Positions 54,522 to 62,455 of a DNA stretch of 64,000 nt are shown here, one piece after another. The notes below the pieces were generated by a model. The model had not been told where the DNA came from and ran no database searches. It was given only the letters and a program-made list of their open reading frames with translations. Numbering within the stretch: the stretch's first letter is position 1; each line of letters opens with the position of its first letter. The stretch covers positions 98,112 to 162,111 of the forward strand of contig NZ_JAVHUW010000064.1 of assembly GCF_030954495.1 (NCBI RefSeq), in the 5' to 3' direction. The translations under genes were made by a program, and so were the position numbers. The DNA comes from Candidatus Desulfosporosinus nitrosoreducens (lineage in GTDB: Bacteria > Bacillota > Desulfitobacteriia > Desulfitobacteriales > Desulfitobacteriaceae).

Positions 54522-55142
54522 TCAGGCATTTTCCACCTGATAACGCAACACTGTTTTCAGCTTATGGGTTTCGGTTTTGCGGGGATCTGAGAGGTATAGT
54601 TCCCGATGCTGAAGCGAACACCTCCGGTAATTATGCTCCCGGCAATATTGATTCATGACTGTGAAACTTTCCGGCTCACAATCATAACTTCCAATATGAA
54701 GCATCTGACAGCACAGGCCCTCTGTTATCGTGCCAAATTCCATACTATCCAAATAAGGATTGGGCTTTTTCTTAGCTGTCTCTTCCCGGAATTGCGCAAA
54801 TAACTCCGCAGTCAGAAATTCCGGCTGGCGGATCATCAGATTATAGCTGAAATTGCTTTTGTCCGTGAGCGGTAAGGTTTTATCAACTAAATCCCACACA
54901 CCTTCAAGAGGAAAAACAGTGTAATCGTAATAGCCAACCGGCACGTGACTGCCCTTATAGGACATTTTCACCGCATAACTGAGACTATAAAGCGCGGCAG
55001 TTCTCAAGGCAAACTCTTCCCCATTCGGATCACCGCTGCCGGCAACCATGATAAATTTTATAGGGGGCACTGCAACGATAACCGGTTTTTTAGGGGGTAA
55101 ATATAACTCTTTAAAGTCTTTTTTGTAATCCAGTTTGTCCAT
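54522..55142 (-). CDS. GyrI-like small-molecule-binding domain protein
   Basis: This 206-residue protein has the GyrI-like (SOUL/BmrR effector) fold pattern, with the N-terminal DYKKDFKELYLPPKKP and VPPIKFIMVAGSGDPNG stretch typical of the stand-alone GyrI-like proteins. These bind small molecules and lack a DNA-binding domain. The ATG at 55142 follows GGAGGT. It sits about 95 bp upstream of dapL on the same strand. Confidence 0.85.
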   Translation of the reverse strand: MDKLDYKKDFKELYLPPKKPVIVAVPPIKFIMVAGSGDPNGEEFALRTAALYSLSYAVKMSYKGSHVPVGYYDYTVFPLEGVWDLVDKTLPLTDKSNFSYNLMIRQPEFLTAELFAQFREETAKKKPNPYLDSMEFGTITEGLCCQMLHIGSYDCEPESFTVMNQYCREHNYRRCSLQHRELYLSDPRKTETHKLKTVLRYQVENA

Positions 55143-55325
55143 ACTGACCTCCAAGCTAATGAGAATGCACTAGATTTTATAGTTACTAATTTTTCCGAGT
55201 CCATGATAGGTAATTCACCGCCAATACCCTAATTCCTGCTCCTTAACCCCTTTATCTTTTCAACTCCTTAAACTCCTTAAACCCTTTAAATTCTTTCAAC
55301 TCTCTAAACATTTTACTCATGTCAA

Positions 55326-55360
55326 AGAAGCCTCTAGTTTAGCAGAGGCTTCCTTATTCA
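55326..55360. terminator. Hairpin terminator between the GyrI-like and Cys-rich genes
   Basis: Arms GAAGCCTCT and AGAGGCTTC with a 7-nt loop. Flanks are moderately T-rich on both strands. It lies downstream of the Cys-rich membrane protein gene on the minus strand. Confidence 0.6.
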
Positions 55361-55404
55361 AAGGTATTAAGTTTTTATCTTCTTTCCCCAAATAAAAGCA
55401 CATA

Positions 55405-55632
55405 CTATTCTGCCAACGGAGACAGCTCAATTAAATCATTTTTTGTTTTACAGCCACAGGATTCACCGCCGCACGGTTCGCAGCCACAGGGTTTTTTCAA
55501 TTCCCATAGGATACAGATCAATAGAATAATCGCTATTGCCAATTCATAAACAATAATACCACCCAGCAATACCGGCGTATTATTGGAATCCTTCTTACAT
55601 TTACACGAACAACTTGATTCATTTTCAATCAT
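55405..55632 (-). CDS. Small single-span membrane protein with Cys-rich ends
   Basis: This 75-residue protein has an N-terminal SCSCKCKK cluster, one membrane segment (about 26-46) and a C-terminal CGCEPCGGESCGCK repeat. The Cys/Gly pattern suggests metal binding on both sides of the membrane or spore-coat-like cross-linking, but I do not recognise the family. The ATG at 55632 follows GGGAGGT. A truncated copy of its 5' end lies at 57401-57480. Confidence 0.7.
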   Translation of the reverse strand: MIENESSCSCKCKKDSNNTPVLLGGIIVYELAIAIILLICILWELKKPCGCEPCGGESCGCKTKNDLIELSPLAE

Positions 55633-55765
55633 GTCAATACCTCCCAACTAACGATAAGCTCAGATATAGAATATTCCATTATATCCCACATGTAGCCTGT
55701 TCTTTTGTTATTGGTTGGAATTTATTTGATCAAAGCGGCTAAGTTGACGGCCAATCTAAAGTAAG

Positions 55766-55801
55766 TCGAAAAACAATTAAGAATGTCGGAAAGCAGGAAA
55801 T
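55766..55801 (+). repeat. 36-bp direct repeat, copy 1
   Basis: This sequence recurs at 62780-62815 with 35 of 36 bases identical. Each copy lies 50-70 bp upstream of a short plus-strand gene for a membrane protein (55868 and 62864). Confidence 0.8.
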
Positions 55802-55867
55802 ACAAGATATCCGTGGAAAGCGAAAGTCATTATAACTAATATTTTAGAAAAGGGATTTTGTATTTTT

Positions 55868-56266
55868 ATGGGATTTATATTTCGAAAGCTAATCGATCAA
55901 ACTTCCAATCCTTCGATGTTTTCAAATGAATATACCATCGGCTGGAGAGAATTTACTGGCGGATATAACAAAAAGGCAATGCTATCTGTAATTGTATGTC
56001 TTCTTTTATGTATAACTCCTTTATGGCCTTTACCGCTATTGCCTTTAATACCTGCACTAATATGGTTTATTACAGATACTTCAATAAAAGTTCTAAAATA
56101 TAATAAAACTTTGAAAGCTAATCGCATCAACGACAAAAATCATCCGGATCTTTTAGGAAAGCAAGACCATTTAAATCTAAGAAAGAATGGTGGTCAAGAC
56201 TCTCCGATCCAGAAAACCGAAAAATCGCTCATGGATATAAAGATAGCCAAAAAGGAGGACGATTAA
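55868..56266 (+). CDS. Uncharacterised small membrane protein
   Basis: This 132-residue protein has one or two hydrophobic segments (about residues 38-72, rich in Leu and Pro) flanked by a polar N-terminus and a charged C-terminal tail of about 50 residues. No family is recognised. The ribosome site is weak. A terminator follows directly, and a 36-bp repeat shared with another locus lies upstream. Confidence 0.6.
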   Translation: MGFIFRKLIDQTSNPSMFSNEYTIGWREFTGGYNKKAMLSVIVCLLLCITPLWPLPLLPLIPALIWFITDTSIKVLKYNKTLKANRINDKNHPDLLGKQDHLNLRKNGGQDSPIQKTEKSLMDIKIAKKEDD

Positions 56267-56284
56267 TCTCTCCTTAAAAATAGA

Positions 56285-56312
56285 AGCCCTGGCGCAAAAC
56301 CAGGGCTTTTTA
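56285..56312. terminator. Bidirectional terminator
   Basis: Arms AGCCCTGG and CCAGGGCT with a 7-nt loop, followed by TTTTTA on the plus strand. It separates the small membrane protein gene (+) from the convergent LysM gene (-). Confidence 0.8.
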
Positions 56313-56323
56313 TGCTATATTCC

Positions 56324-56464
56324 CTAACGAATCCTGATTCTTTGTCCCGGATAAATCAGGTTAGGATTAGAAATTTGCGGGTTTAAGGACATAAGCCGAT
56401 GAACGCTAGTCCTGTGACATTGAGCTATCTTATGCAAAGTATCTCCTCTGCGTACATAATACAT
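56324..56464 (-). CDS. Single-domain LysM protein (46 residues)
   Basis: The whole 46-residue product is one LysM domain: YYVRRGDTLHKIAQ, then LMSLNPQISNPNLIYPGQRIRI. LysM binds peptidoglycan or related glycans. There is no signal peptide, so it may act inside the developing spore or be released on lysis. The ATG is preceded by AAGGGGG. It ends in TAG. Confidence 0.75.
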   Translation of the reverse strand: MYYVRRGDTLHKIAQCHRTSVHRLMSLNPQISNPNLIYPGQRIRIR

Positions 56465-57285
56465 TGAAATTCCCCCTTATCTTAAATATACTCCAAGATA
56501 TTCCATATCCGGCTCGTCTGGTGCGTGTACTAAAATAACTCTACACGAGTTTATCCGTAGCAAAACACTCCATACAAGCGCATTCCTAAATCAGAGCAAA
56601 AAAGACAGCATCCCGGTATGCCCCACCGAGATTCTGCTTAGAGGAAAAGTCATTACCGTTACAATTTCCAATTCTATTAATCATATAGGCCTTGTCCGGT
56701 AAAGTGGCTGCTGGAGGATATGGCGCAGGCGGCCTCTGGTAATTAAAAAAATCCTCCCTCGCCTAAGCGGGAGAGATTCATACCCTTGCAAATAAAAAAA
56801 AGGCCCTCTCTTAAGAGGGGCATAATAAGTATATGGCTGTATTAACACTCACAATGATAATACTTACCGATGGAAAAGACAAATTAGATCTTTTAAAGGT
56901 TAATATTAGAAATACTAATACAAGAAACCCCCCCTCCAACCAAGGAAGCGGGTTTTCAGCATAGCGTCCAGTCGATCACTTTGATTATGCAGGTGTTAAG
57001 AATAAAAAAGTCCCTCGCTAGGAGGGATTATTTAAAAGAAAAGGAAGAAAAATAAAAGAAAGTATATGTTAACCGCTAAGGCGGGATTTTGCATTTTCTA
57101 CTTCCTAGCTAAACATCCCTTCTTTTTCAAAATGCATACACAATTTAATAGTAAGTGATCATTACGAGGTGTAAAATAAAATGCTTCATACTTGCGCCTT
57201 CTTTCGCTTAACTGCTTTAGAATAATATTATTATGTAACAATAATCTGAAACTGGTCTGAGAAATAACTGAATTTTAACTGAAAA
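56465..57285. other. Gene-poor region with four short GC hairpins
   Basis: No gene could be supported over about 800 bp. Four short stems of related design occur: CTCCCTCGCctaaGCGGGAG near 56755, GCCCTCTtaAGAGGGGC near 56803, TCCCTCgctaGGAGGGA near 57010 and CCGCtaaGGCGG near 57073, each with A/T-rich flanks. They may be orphan terminators of lost small genes. A weak 32-codon minus-strand frame starting near 56682 was not accepted. Confidence 0.4.
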
Positions 57286-57322
57286 AAGAGGTCTCAATAC
57301 TATTTAGCTGAGACCTCTTTCT
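57286..57322. terminator. Perfect 12-bp terminator-like hairpin
   Basis: Arms AAAGAGGTCTCA and complement with a 12-nt loop, A-rich on the left and T-rich on the right, so usable on both strands. No clear gene is immediately upstream on either strand. Confidence 0.6.
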
Positions 57323-57400
57323 GGAGTATGGCCGACACCGGCGCTTTATTAACACGTATAGAGCAGTTTTTATCATCGTACAGCGAGAAGACTACCACCT

Positions 57401-57480
57401 CTTCAGGTGGTGCAATACCGGCGTATTATTGGAACCCTTCTTGCATTTACACGAACAACTTGATTTATTTTCAATCATGC
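57401..57480 (-). pseudogene. Truncated copy of the Cys-rich membrane protein gene
   Basis: About 80 bp match the 5' end of the gene at 55405-55632: MIENKSSCSCKCKKGSNNTPVL against MIENESSCSCKCKKDSNNT... in the full copy. The homology stops before the membrane segment and the rest is unrelated. It is a partial duplication about 1.8 kb from its parent. Confidence 0.7.
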
Positions 57481-57861
57481 CGCCATTGAAGAAGTGTTGA
57501 CGATCATTGAAAATCACTTTGGATGGCAAATAAAGCGAAGTAGCATTTTTAGATTTGGATATACTAAGTCGCATAGTATAATTTCCTTCAATCCCTTACA
57601 TTACAACACATTACGTAAGTTTACTCACTAAAAATCAGAGAGAATTTGACATATTTTCAATAAAAAAGCCCTGCTTCCAAGGCCTTTAGAGAGTTCTATA
57701 TTAAGCGCAAGTGTCAAAGACCCGGATCGATTGAACAGAACGGACGCGAATGATATATTAATACGATGAAGGTAAAGGTAACCAGAAATATGAATTGCGT
57801 GTTATGGATGATAATGCGGTTTTAACAATCAGTATTTCTAAATATTAAGGGAGTTACTAAT

Positions 57862-58272
57862 ATGAGAAAAAGAGGAATGGGAATAATAATGGCGGTTATT
57901 ATTCTTGCTGCCACAATGATATACAGTCATTTTTTTGTAACAACCAAGTCTCCTGCTATAAGTATCAGCAATAAGGCGATTACGATCTCCGAATCAAACG
58001 GGACTACTATTAATTTTTCCGATATAAAAAATATTCAAGAAAAAGATAATGCTCCTGCAAATCTATCGAAAATTTATGGATATAATGACGGAACCGTACT
58101 TAGAGGAAAGTTTCAATCAGACGGCAATGATATGATGGTTTATATCGACCTCTCTAAACCTCCGTTTATCTACATTACAACTCGCACCGGAATGGTTATT
58201 ATCAATGATCAAACATCAGCAGAAACACATTCGCTCTATGAACAATTGAAATCGAAAATTAATCAGTCATAA
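57862..58272 (+). CDS. Membrane-anchored protein of unknown function
   Basis: This 136-residue protein has an N-terminal membrane anchor (about residues 7-27) and an exterior beta-rich domain with the pattern AITISESNGTTINFSDIKNI, similar in style to bacterial PH-like domains. I cannot assign it firmly. A ribosome site AAGGGAG precedes the ATG. The following zinc-ribbon gene is 57 bp downstream and probably cotranscribed. Confidence 0.65.
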   Translation: MRKRGMGIIMAVIILAATMIYSHFFVTTKSPAISISNKAITISESNGTTINFSDIKNIQEKDNAPANLSKIYGYNDGTVLRGKFQSDGNDMMVYIDLSKPPFIYITTRTGMVIINDQTSAETHSLYEQLKSKINQS

Positions 58273-58329
58273 TTCAGCGCTTGAATTTATATGAGTAAAA
58301 TTTTTTGACTTTATCAGGGGAGGCGCTAT

Positions 58330-58560
58330 ATGCCAAAATCCATAGGAACAATTATAATAATTCCAATTGTTTTGGTACTAACAGCTTTATTTCAAGGCTT
58401 TTTGAATAAAAAGTTTGACTATCAATGTGGAAACTGTGGTGGCAAATTTAGCATATCACCTATTATGGGTACTTTGGCACCGCATTCAATGGGGAGAAAA
58501 CTTGTTAAATGCCCGAAATGTGGGGTAACATCATGGGCAACACGAGTACCTAAAAATTAA
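58330..58560 (+). CDS. Small membrane protein with C-terminal zinc ribbon
   Basis: This 76-residue protein has one membrane segment (residues 5-25) and a cytoplasmic zinc ribbon with C33GNC36 and C61PKC64. The ribosome site is GGGGAGG. No family name can be given; related tiny anchored zinc ribbons are common in Clostridia. Confidence 0.65.
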   Translation: MPKSIGTIIIIPIVLVLTALFQGFLNKKFDYQCGNCGGKFSISPIMGTLAPHSMGRKLVKCPKCGVTSWATRVPKN

Positions 58561-58565
58561 TTTAC

Positions 58566-58725
58566 TTACACTGCCAACTCTGACTCCATTTTCAATTTCT
58601 TAAGATTGCTTTCACTAATATCTCCTTCCAAAACAGAATTTTGCACCCAATTTAAGTACTTTCCGCAACGCTTTAATACCTTATTTACGCGCTTTTCACC
58701 AACATCATAAACCAGGATGAAACAT
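58566..58725 (-). pseudogene. Truncated, frameshifted cas2 remnant
   Basis: About 50 residues match the start of CRISPR Cas2: ILVYDVGEKRVNKVLKRCGKYLNWVQNS followed by VLEGDISESNLKKLKME. The initiating ATG (58725, after GGGGGTGGGG) is out of frame with this by a two-base loss, and the protein ends after about half the usual 90 residues. No cas1 or other cas gene is next to it. Cas2 helps integrate new spacers; this copy cannot be functional. Confidence 0.75.
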
Positions 58726-58878
58726 AGCCCCACCCCCTTCTGGCCCACTAATCTTTCGTTACCACTGACTCATAAAAGGGCAGCCAGTTTTAGGGTTTTG
58801 ACCTCTTCCTCAAGTTCTCAGAGAGGATTGTACTTTTTTAACTCGAATATGCAAACTCTTATAAAGGCCCAAACATCT

Positions 58879-59010
58879 CGGCAAGAGTACGAGCTCTCTT
58901 TCGGCTTGTCCTAAGAATCTTACGCGCGTAAGATTCTTAGGACAAGCCCAGTCAGATCTGAGATTAACTAATTTATCTTCATCCAGAATCCTTCCTTGGA
59001 GAATCTCCCC
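58879..59010. repeat. Palindromic repeat element, copy 1
   Basis: About 130 bp that recur at 61203-61335. The core 58903-58948 is a perfect 46-bp palindrome. The right flank (GTCAGATCTGAGATTAACT and further to GGAGAATC) is shared too. The two copies differ inside the palindrome by changes that keep base pairing on both arms. Confidence 0.85.
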
Positions 59011-59313
59011 TTTAGCAAAAGAGAAGCTCGCTTTTTCCCCAAATGGCAACAGAATAAAGGCCGAGCATTCTCAATTTTACGGTCAACAAGGATTCTTTTG
59101 AAGGTACGCTCAAGAGTTGTTCTTCGAGCACAAATAAATTTCCAAGCTTTTGAGGCACAAGGACTTGGGGTAAAAGCCGCCAATACCAATGGGCTTTCAA
59201 AAGAAAGATAATGCCAGATCCTATCCGATCCGGCAAATCCTAAACCCTCGCTGTTTTCTAAAGCAACATCAGTCTCAAGGGCGTTCTATTCAATTGTCAC
59301 ACACTTTATGCCC
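59011..59313. other. Decayed coding-like stretch
   Basis: Several short overlapping frames on both strands are open here but none has a ribosome site or recognisable family. A plus-strand string around 59115-59260 (HKxISKLLRHKDLG in pieces with stops) looks like a disrupted gene. Nothing can be assigned. Confidence 0.3.
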
Positions 59314-59731
59314 TTATTCTGGAAGACGCTTGTAGTGCTGTTTTCCTATACTGTTGTATACAGCTAAGACATCGATAATATCATACTGTTCCGTATGGTA
59401 ATCTCCTTGCGCACCAGCTGAAATCAAAATGTATTCTTGGTTATCTACTTTGTCGAGACTCGCGAGACATAAATCGGCCTCATCGGTATATCCGGTTTTC
59501 CCTTCTAAGATTTCCCCGTCAACAATGTTTTGCTTGTTGAGTTCTTCAAGCATGGGGCTGTTAAAGGTTATCCCGCGGGAGTGCTTATTCGTAGGTGGTG
59601 TGGCAGGACGGGAAGAAGTAAAAACCTTCCGGAAAGTATCATTCTGCCAAGCATAAGCTTAAAAGCATAGCCCAATCTTTGACCGTTGTGTAGTGGTTTA
59701 CATTGTGAAGTCCGGTCGTATTTTCAAAATG
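59314..59731 (-). pseudogene. D-alanyl-D-alanine carboxypeptidase (peptidase S11) remnant
   Basis: Two frames together read as the C-terminal half of an S11 carboxypeptidase. One frame gives ENTTGLHNVNHYTTVKDWAMLL. After a frameshift near 59655 the other frame gives AWQNDTFRKVFTSS, then NKHSRGITFNSPMLEEL and EGKTGYTDEADLCLAS, which includes the KTG box. The N-terminal SxxK part is missing. It is cut at its 5' side near 59735, where a transposase-like sequence on the other strand begins. Confidence 0.75.
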
Positions 59732-59734
59732 GGG

Positions 59735-60121
59735 GAATATTGGTATGACTATACCATTCGTGGCATTACTAAAATGTTTAAGTGTTTGAGTCTTTCGTAT
59801 ACTCGCCCAACCTATGTCCTGGCTAAAACCGATAAACAAAAACAGGAGCAATTTACAAGAACTGATCTTCATGTTGCACGGGTTGTGGCTTTGTCTGAGG
59901 GGTACACTCAAATTGAAGCAAACGAAAGTTATCGTAATCAAGGATTGATCGCCAGCTTTTCGCGTGCTCTATCGCAAGGCCTGACGGCTCAGCAATCAGA
60001 TGAAGAATTTAATGCGACATTGTCAAGCTCTATTAAAGCTATTTATCAGCATCAATTACATAATGGTTTTACCGTATCTCCCCTTCTATTTAAAATACAA
60101 GGGGAGATACGACATTTTTGA
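59735..60121 (+). pseudogene. Probable IS630-type transposase remnant
   Basis: The segment GEYWYDYTIRGITKMFKCL and SYTRPTYVLAKTDKQKQEQF resembles the middle of IS630-family transposases (xxYSRPxYVLAKADPEKQExF). The sequence that follows (VARVVALSEGYTQIEAN...) looks more like a disrupted helix-turn-helix and may come from another gene. No terminal inverted repeats or intact catalytic DDE motif were seen. Confidence 0.5.
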
Positions 60122-60329
60122 TCTATTTCTTCTTAACGCTTGGCAGAGACTCAATCGATTTGCCATTTATAGAGCCTCCTCCCACCTATTTATATTGTGC
60201 TGAACACTGGCTCTAATTATAACGTTATTTTTTTCATATTTTATACACTTCATCTGAAAAATCACAAGCAAGTAACCCGCCTCGGAAAGACTGGTCTGAC
60301 TTTGATGTTGAATTTTTCAAAATCCCTTT

Positions 60330-61151
60330 TTAACTCCCCATTCTCTCTTGCATGGCTTTAATTAAAAAATCATTCAGCATTTTTTTATACTCCCCATGCA
60401 CCTGGGGATCAATCTTCGCCAGCAGATTCATCTCATAGGTCAGTTCCTTAAAAGCTTTATCCAAGCTCTCAAAGCGAAAAGCGACCTTGCTCGTAAGCAG
60501 TTTGATCTGGGTGGCGGCAAGCTCGTTACTTACTCTTTGGTAGCTCCTCAAATTCGAATGTTCGGCGAGCTTCTTATTCTCCATAACCTTTTTCTCAACA
60601 TTCTGCTGAAGTTCCTGCCTGGACTTCCGCAAATCGTCGGTCTCTTTTTTTAGATTGTCGCACTCCTTGGCCAGCTGCAGGTTTTTCTCCTTTTCCTCAT
60701 CCAGGGTTTTCTGAAGACCCGCTTTCGCCTGTTGGGACTGTTTCAGCTCGTTAACCGCCTGCTGCAGCTCACGGGTTGTCATGCTTTCTATATCTATGTC
60801 GCTGATAAATTGCGCCCGGTCCTCTTCCGGCACTCCCAGAAGAATGAGGGCATGGGTGTAACTCAAATTAGGCAGATCCCGGGCCTGTGCTCCGGCGTCG
60901 CCTAAAGCGGGCTGTTGGCTCCCGTACGCCTCATAGAGGCGCATCAGTTTTTCAGCCCGGTTCTGGGAAAATCCAACGGACTCTTTCAACCACTTGCCCC
61001 ATTCCCCATATTTGATTAGTCCCTTGGCCTCTGTCAGCCGTCTGCCGATTTCTATTAAGTTGTTAAGCACTATTTTCTCCGGCGGGTGTTTAATGATATT
61101 ACTTGCAGCCGCAAGTAAAAGCCGGGTAGGCTCCGGGATAATATCCCCCAT
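60330..61151 (-). CDS. DUF3102-domain protein with coiled coil
   Basis: This 273-residue protein has the N-terminal DUF3102 pattern (LNNLIEIGRRLTEAKGLIKYGEWGKWLKESVGFSQNRAEKLMRLY), which resembles a ParB-like/KilA-type DNA-associated region found on mobile elements and plasmids in Firmicutes. A long coiled coil spans about 130-205. Function is unknown. It is monocistronic with an AAAGGACCC-type ribosome site, and lies just beyond palindromic repeat copy 2. Confidence 0.85.
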   Translation of the reverse strand: MGDIIPEPTRLLLAAASNIIKHPPEKIVLNNLIEIGRRLTEAKGLIKYGEWGKWLKESVGFSQNRAEKLMRLYEAYGSQQPALGDAGAQARDLPNLSYTHALILLGVPEEDRAQFISDIDIESMTTRELQQAVNELKQSQQAKAGLQKTLDEEKEKNLQLAKECDNLKKETDDLRKSRQELQQNVEKKVMENKKLAEHSNLRSYQRVSNELAATQIKLLTSKVAFRFESLDKAFKELTYEMNLLAKIDPQVHGEYKKMLNDFLIKAMQERMGS

Positions 61152-61202
61152 ATTATTTCACGGGTCCTTTCTCTTCTTTTATCCACATACTATGGGATTA
61201 TC

Positions 61203-61335
61203 CCGGCAAGGGTGAGGGCCTTTTCCTCGGCTTGTACCAAGAATCTTACGCGCGTAAGATTCTTGGTACAAGCCCGGTCAGATCTGAGATTAACTGGTTT
61301 ATCTTCATCAAAAGTCCTGCCTCGGAGAATCCCCC
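61203..61335. repeat. Palindromic repeat element, copy 2
   Basis: Second copy of the element at 58879-59010. The palindrome 61229-61274 is 46 bp and perfect. Relative to copy 1 it has two base changes in each arm that compensate each other, and the right flank is conserved through GGAGAATC. Confidence 0.85.
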
Positions 61336-61482
61336 AACACTCCCCAGGGAGGCGCCTTGTTATCTCTAACATATGACAAACAGGCAGATTGGTGTCACCC
61401 TTGGACAAGAGAAATCATAAACTATAGGGACAGACCGTCCTTCAAGCGGCTTGTCAATCCGGAGAAAAGGAGTGAGTAGAAA

Positions 61483-61707
61483 ATGGCAGTCGCAGTGACC
61501 CCTTTGAATTCGGTTCTGATTGTTGTCTACCAGGCTGGGCTCACCGCCCTCGGCGCCCCAGTAAAAAGGCAGAAAAGCCTCAATTACCTAAGGCTCGATG
61601 CCTCGGAACAGGCCCTTTACGATGCGGTCTATGCTTTATTCGGCCTGTGTCAAAATCCGGTGCTGGACGTACTCTACCGGAAGACCTTTGAACTTACGGA
61701 TCAATAA
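61483..61707 (+). CDS. DUF1659-family small protein
   Basis: This 74-residue protein matches the DUF1659 family of small Firmicutes proteins (MAVAVTPLNSVLIVVYQ, RLDASEQALYDAVYALFGL). Function is unknown. A ribosome site AAAGGAG precedes the ATG. It is followed 34 bp later by a DUF2922 gene; this pair is a known arrangement in endospore formers. Confidence 0.85.
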   Translation: MAVAVTPLNSVLIVVYQAGLTALGAPVKRQKSLNYLRLDASEQALYDAVYALFGLCQNPVLDVLYRKTFELTDQ

Positions 61708-61741
61708 CCGGAAAAAGACCTGACGTAAAGGAGGCAAAACT

Positions 61742-61978
61742 ATGGCTCTCTCGACAAATAAGGTACTCAGGTTAACGTTTAATACCACAGGCGGCAAAAC
61801 TTTTGCTATAACACTCTCCGATCCGAAAGAGGACCTGCAGCCGACTGAGGTCATGGCCGTTATGAATTCGCTGATTGCAAGCGATATTTTCTTAACGCCC
61901 AGCGGCGCTCTGACGGGAATACGGGATATAAAAGTCATTGATACGACAACCAATGACCTTTACGATCCTCAGGAGTAG
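61742..61978 (+). CDS. DUF2922-family small protein
   Basis: This 78-residue protein matches DUF2922: KVLRLTFNTTGGKTFAITLSDPK, then VMNSLIASDIF and IRDIKVIDTTTNDLY. Function is unknown. It has an AAAGGAGG ribosome site and is cotranscribed with the DUF1659 gene. Two long hairpins follow. Confidence 0.85.
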   Translation: MALSTNKVLRLTFNTTGGKTFAITLSDPKEDLQPTEVMAVMNSLIASDIFLTPSGALTGIRDIKVIDTTTNDLYDPQE

Positions 61979-62020
61979 CCTATCGCCGGCGGCTGAAATT
62001 TCTTCGGCCACCGCCGCTAA

Positions 62021-62072
62021 ATGCCGCCCGTCCCAAATTGGAAAGCTTATGCCAATTTGGGACGGGCGGCAT
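62021..62072. repeat. Perfect 21-bp inverted repeat
   Basis: Arms 62021-62041 and 62052-62072 are perfectly complementary with a 10-nt loop. It lies 43 bp past the DUF2922 gene. No T-run follows, so it is not a typical terminator. Confidence 0.8.
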
Positions 62073-62093
62073 GGCTTTGATGAGCCGCTTTCA

Positions 62094-62144
62094 AAATGCA
62101 TAACTAAGCCTCACCGCAAAACGATGAGGCTTAGTTATGCATTT
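62094..62144. repeat. Perfect 20-bp inverted repeat
   Basis: Arms 62094-62113 and 62125-62144 are perfectly complementary with an 11-nt loop. It directly follows the previous hairpin. The tail reads CTTGATAAA, with no long T-run. Confidence 0.8.
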
Positions 62145-62158
62145 CTTGATAAATCTCT

Positions 62159-62178
62159 GCTCCTTCGTAGGGAGCGAC
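62159..62178 (-). repeat. CRISPR type I-C repeat-like fragment
   Basis: On the minus strand it reads GTCGCTCCCTACGAAGGAGC, close to the 5' part of type I-C CRISPR repeats, but the usual GTGGATTGAAAT end is degenerate. A single copy without neighbours is only suggestive. Confidence 0.3.
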
Positions 62179-62372
62179 AGCAAAAACTATTTACTAGGGA
62201 AGGTTTTATTAGTTTTCTTGTATTTCTTAGCACAAATCGCCAATCACTTGAACCAAACTACCATCATTCTTCTGATTTCCCCAATAAGTTAGAGACGATG
62301 GAACAATTAGATAAGGACGGCTGGATAGTCTGGAGACGTTTACCTTAAATCTCATAAAAACTTCGGAATCAG

Positions 62373-62397
62373 GTTTCAATTCCTTACAATTTGAAAC
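62373..62397 (-). repeat. CRISPR type I-B repeat-like fragment
   Basis: On the minus strand it ends in AAGGAATTGAAAC, the usual 3' end of type I-B CRISPR repeats. It is a single copy and is also a short inverted repeat. It may be the relic of an array lost together with the cas2 remnant 3.7 kb away. Confidence 0.35.
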
Positions 62398-62427
62398 CTA
62401 CCTATTATATATTATCACAGATTTCCT

Positions 62428-62455
62428 ACCCCTGATTTTTTTAGGGGTTTTTCTT
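62428..62455 (+). terminator. Terminator hairpin
   Basis: Arms ACCCCT and AGGGGT flank GATTTTTTT; TTTTTC follows. The gene it served is not evident. Confidence 0.55.

Noticed and set aside
56584..56682. 32-codon minus-strand frame beginning MINRIGNCNG
   Set aside because: It is very short, its ribosome site is weak and no family resemblance was found.
61483..61978. DUF1659/DUF2922 pair as a prophage remnant
   Set aside because: These small families are common chromosomal genes in endospore formers and no phage genes are near.
61938..62348. 136-codon plus-strand frame after the DUF2922 gene
   Set aside because: It runs straight through two perfect hairpins and lacks a ribosome site; only its last 35 codons look protein-like.
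62149..62400. A functional CRISPR array
   Set aside because: Only single repeat-like fragments occur and no regular repeat-spacer pattern is present.
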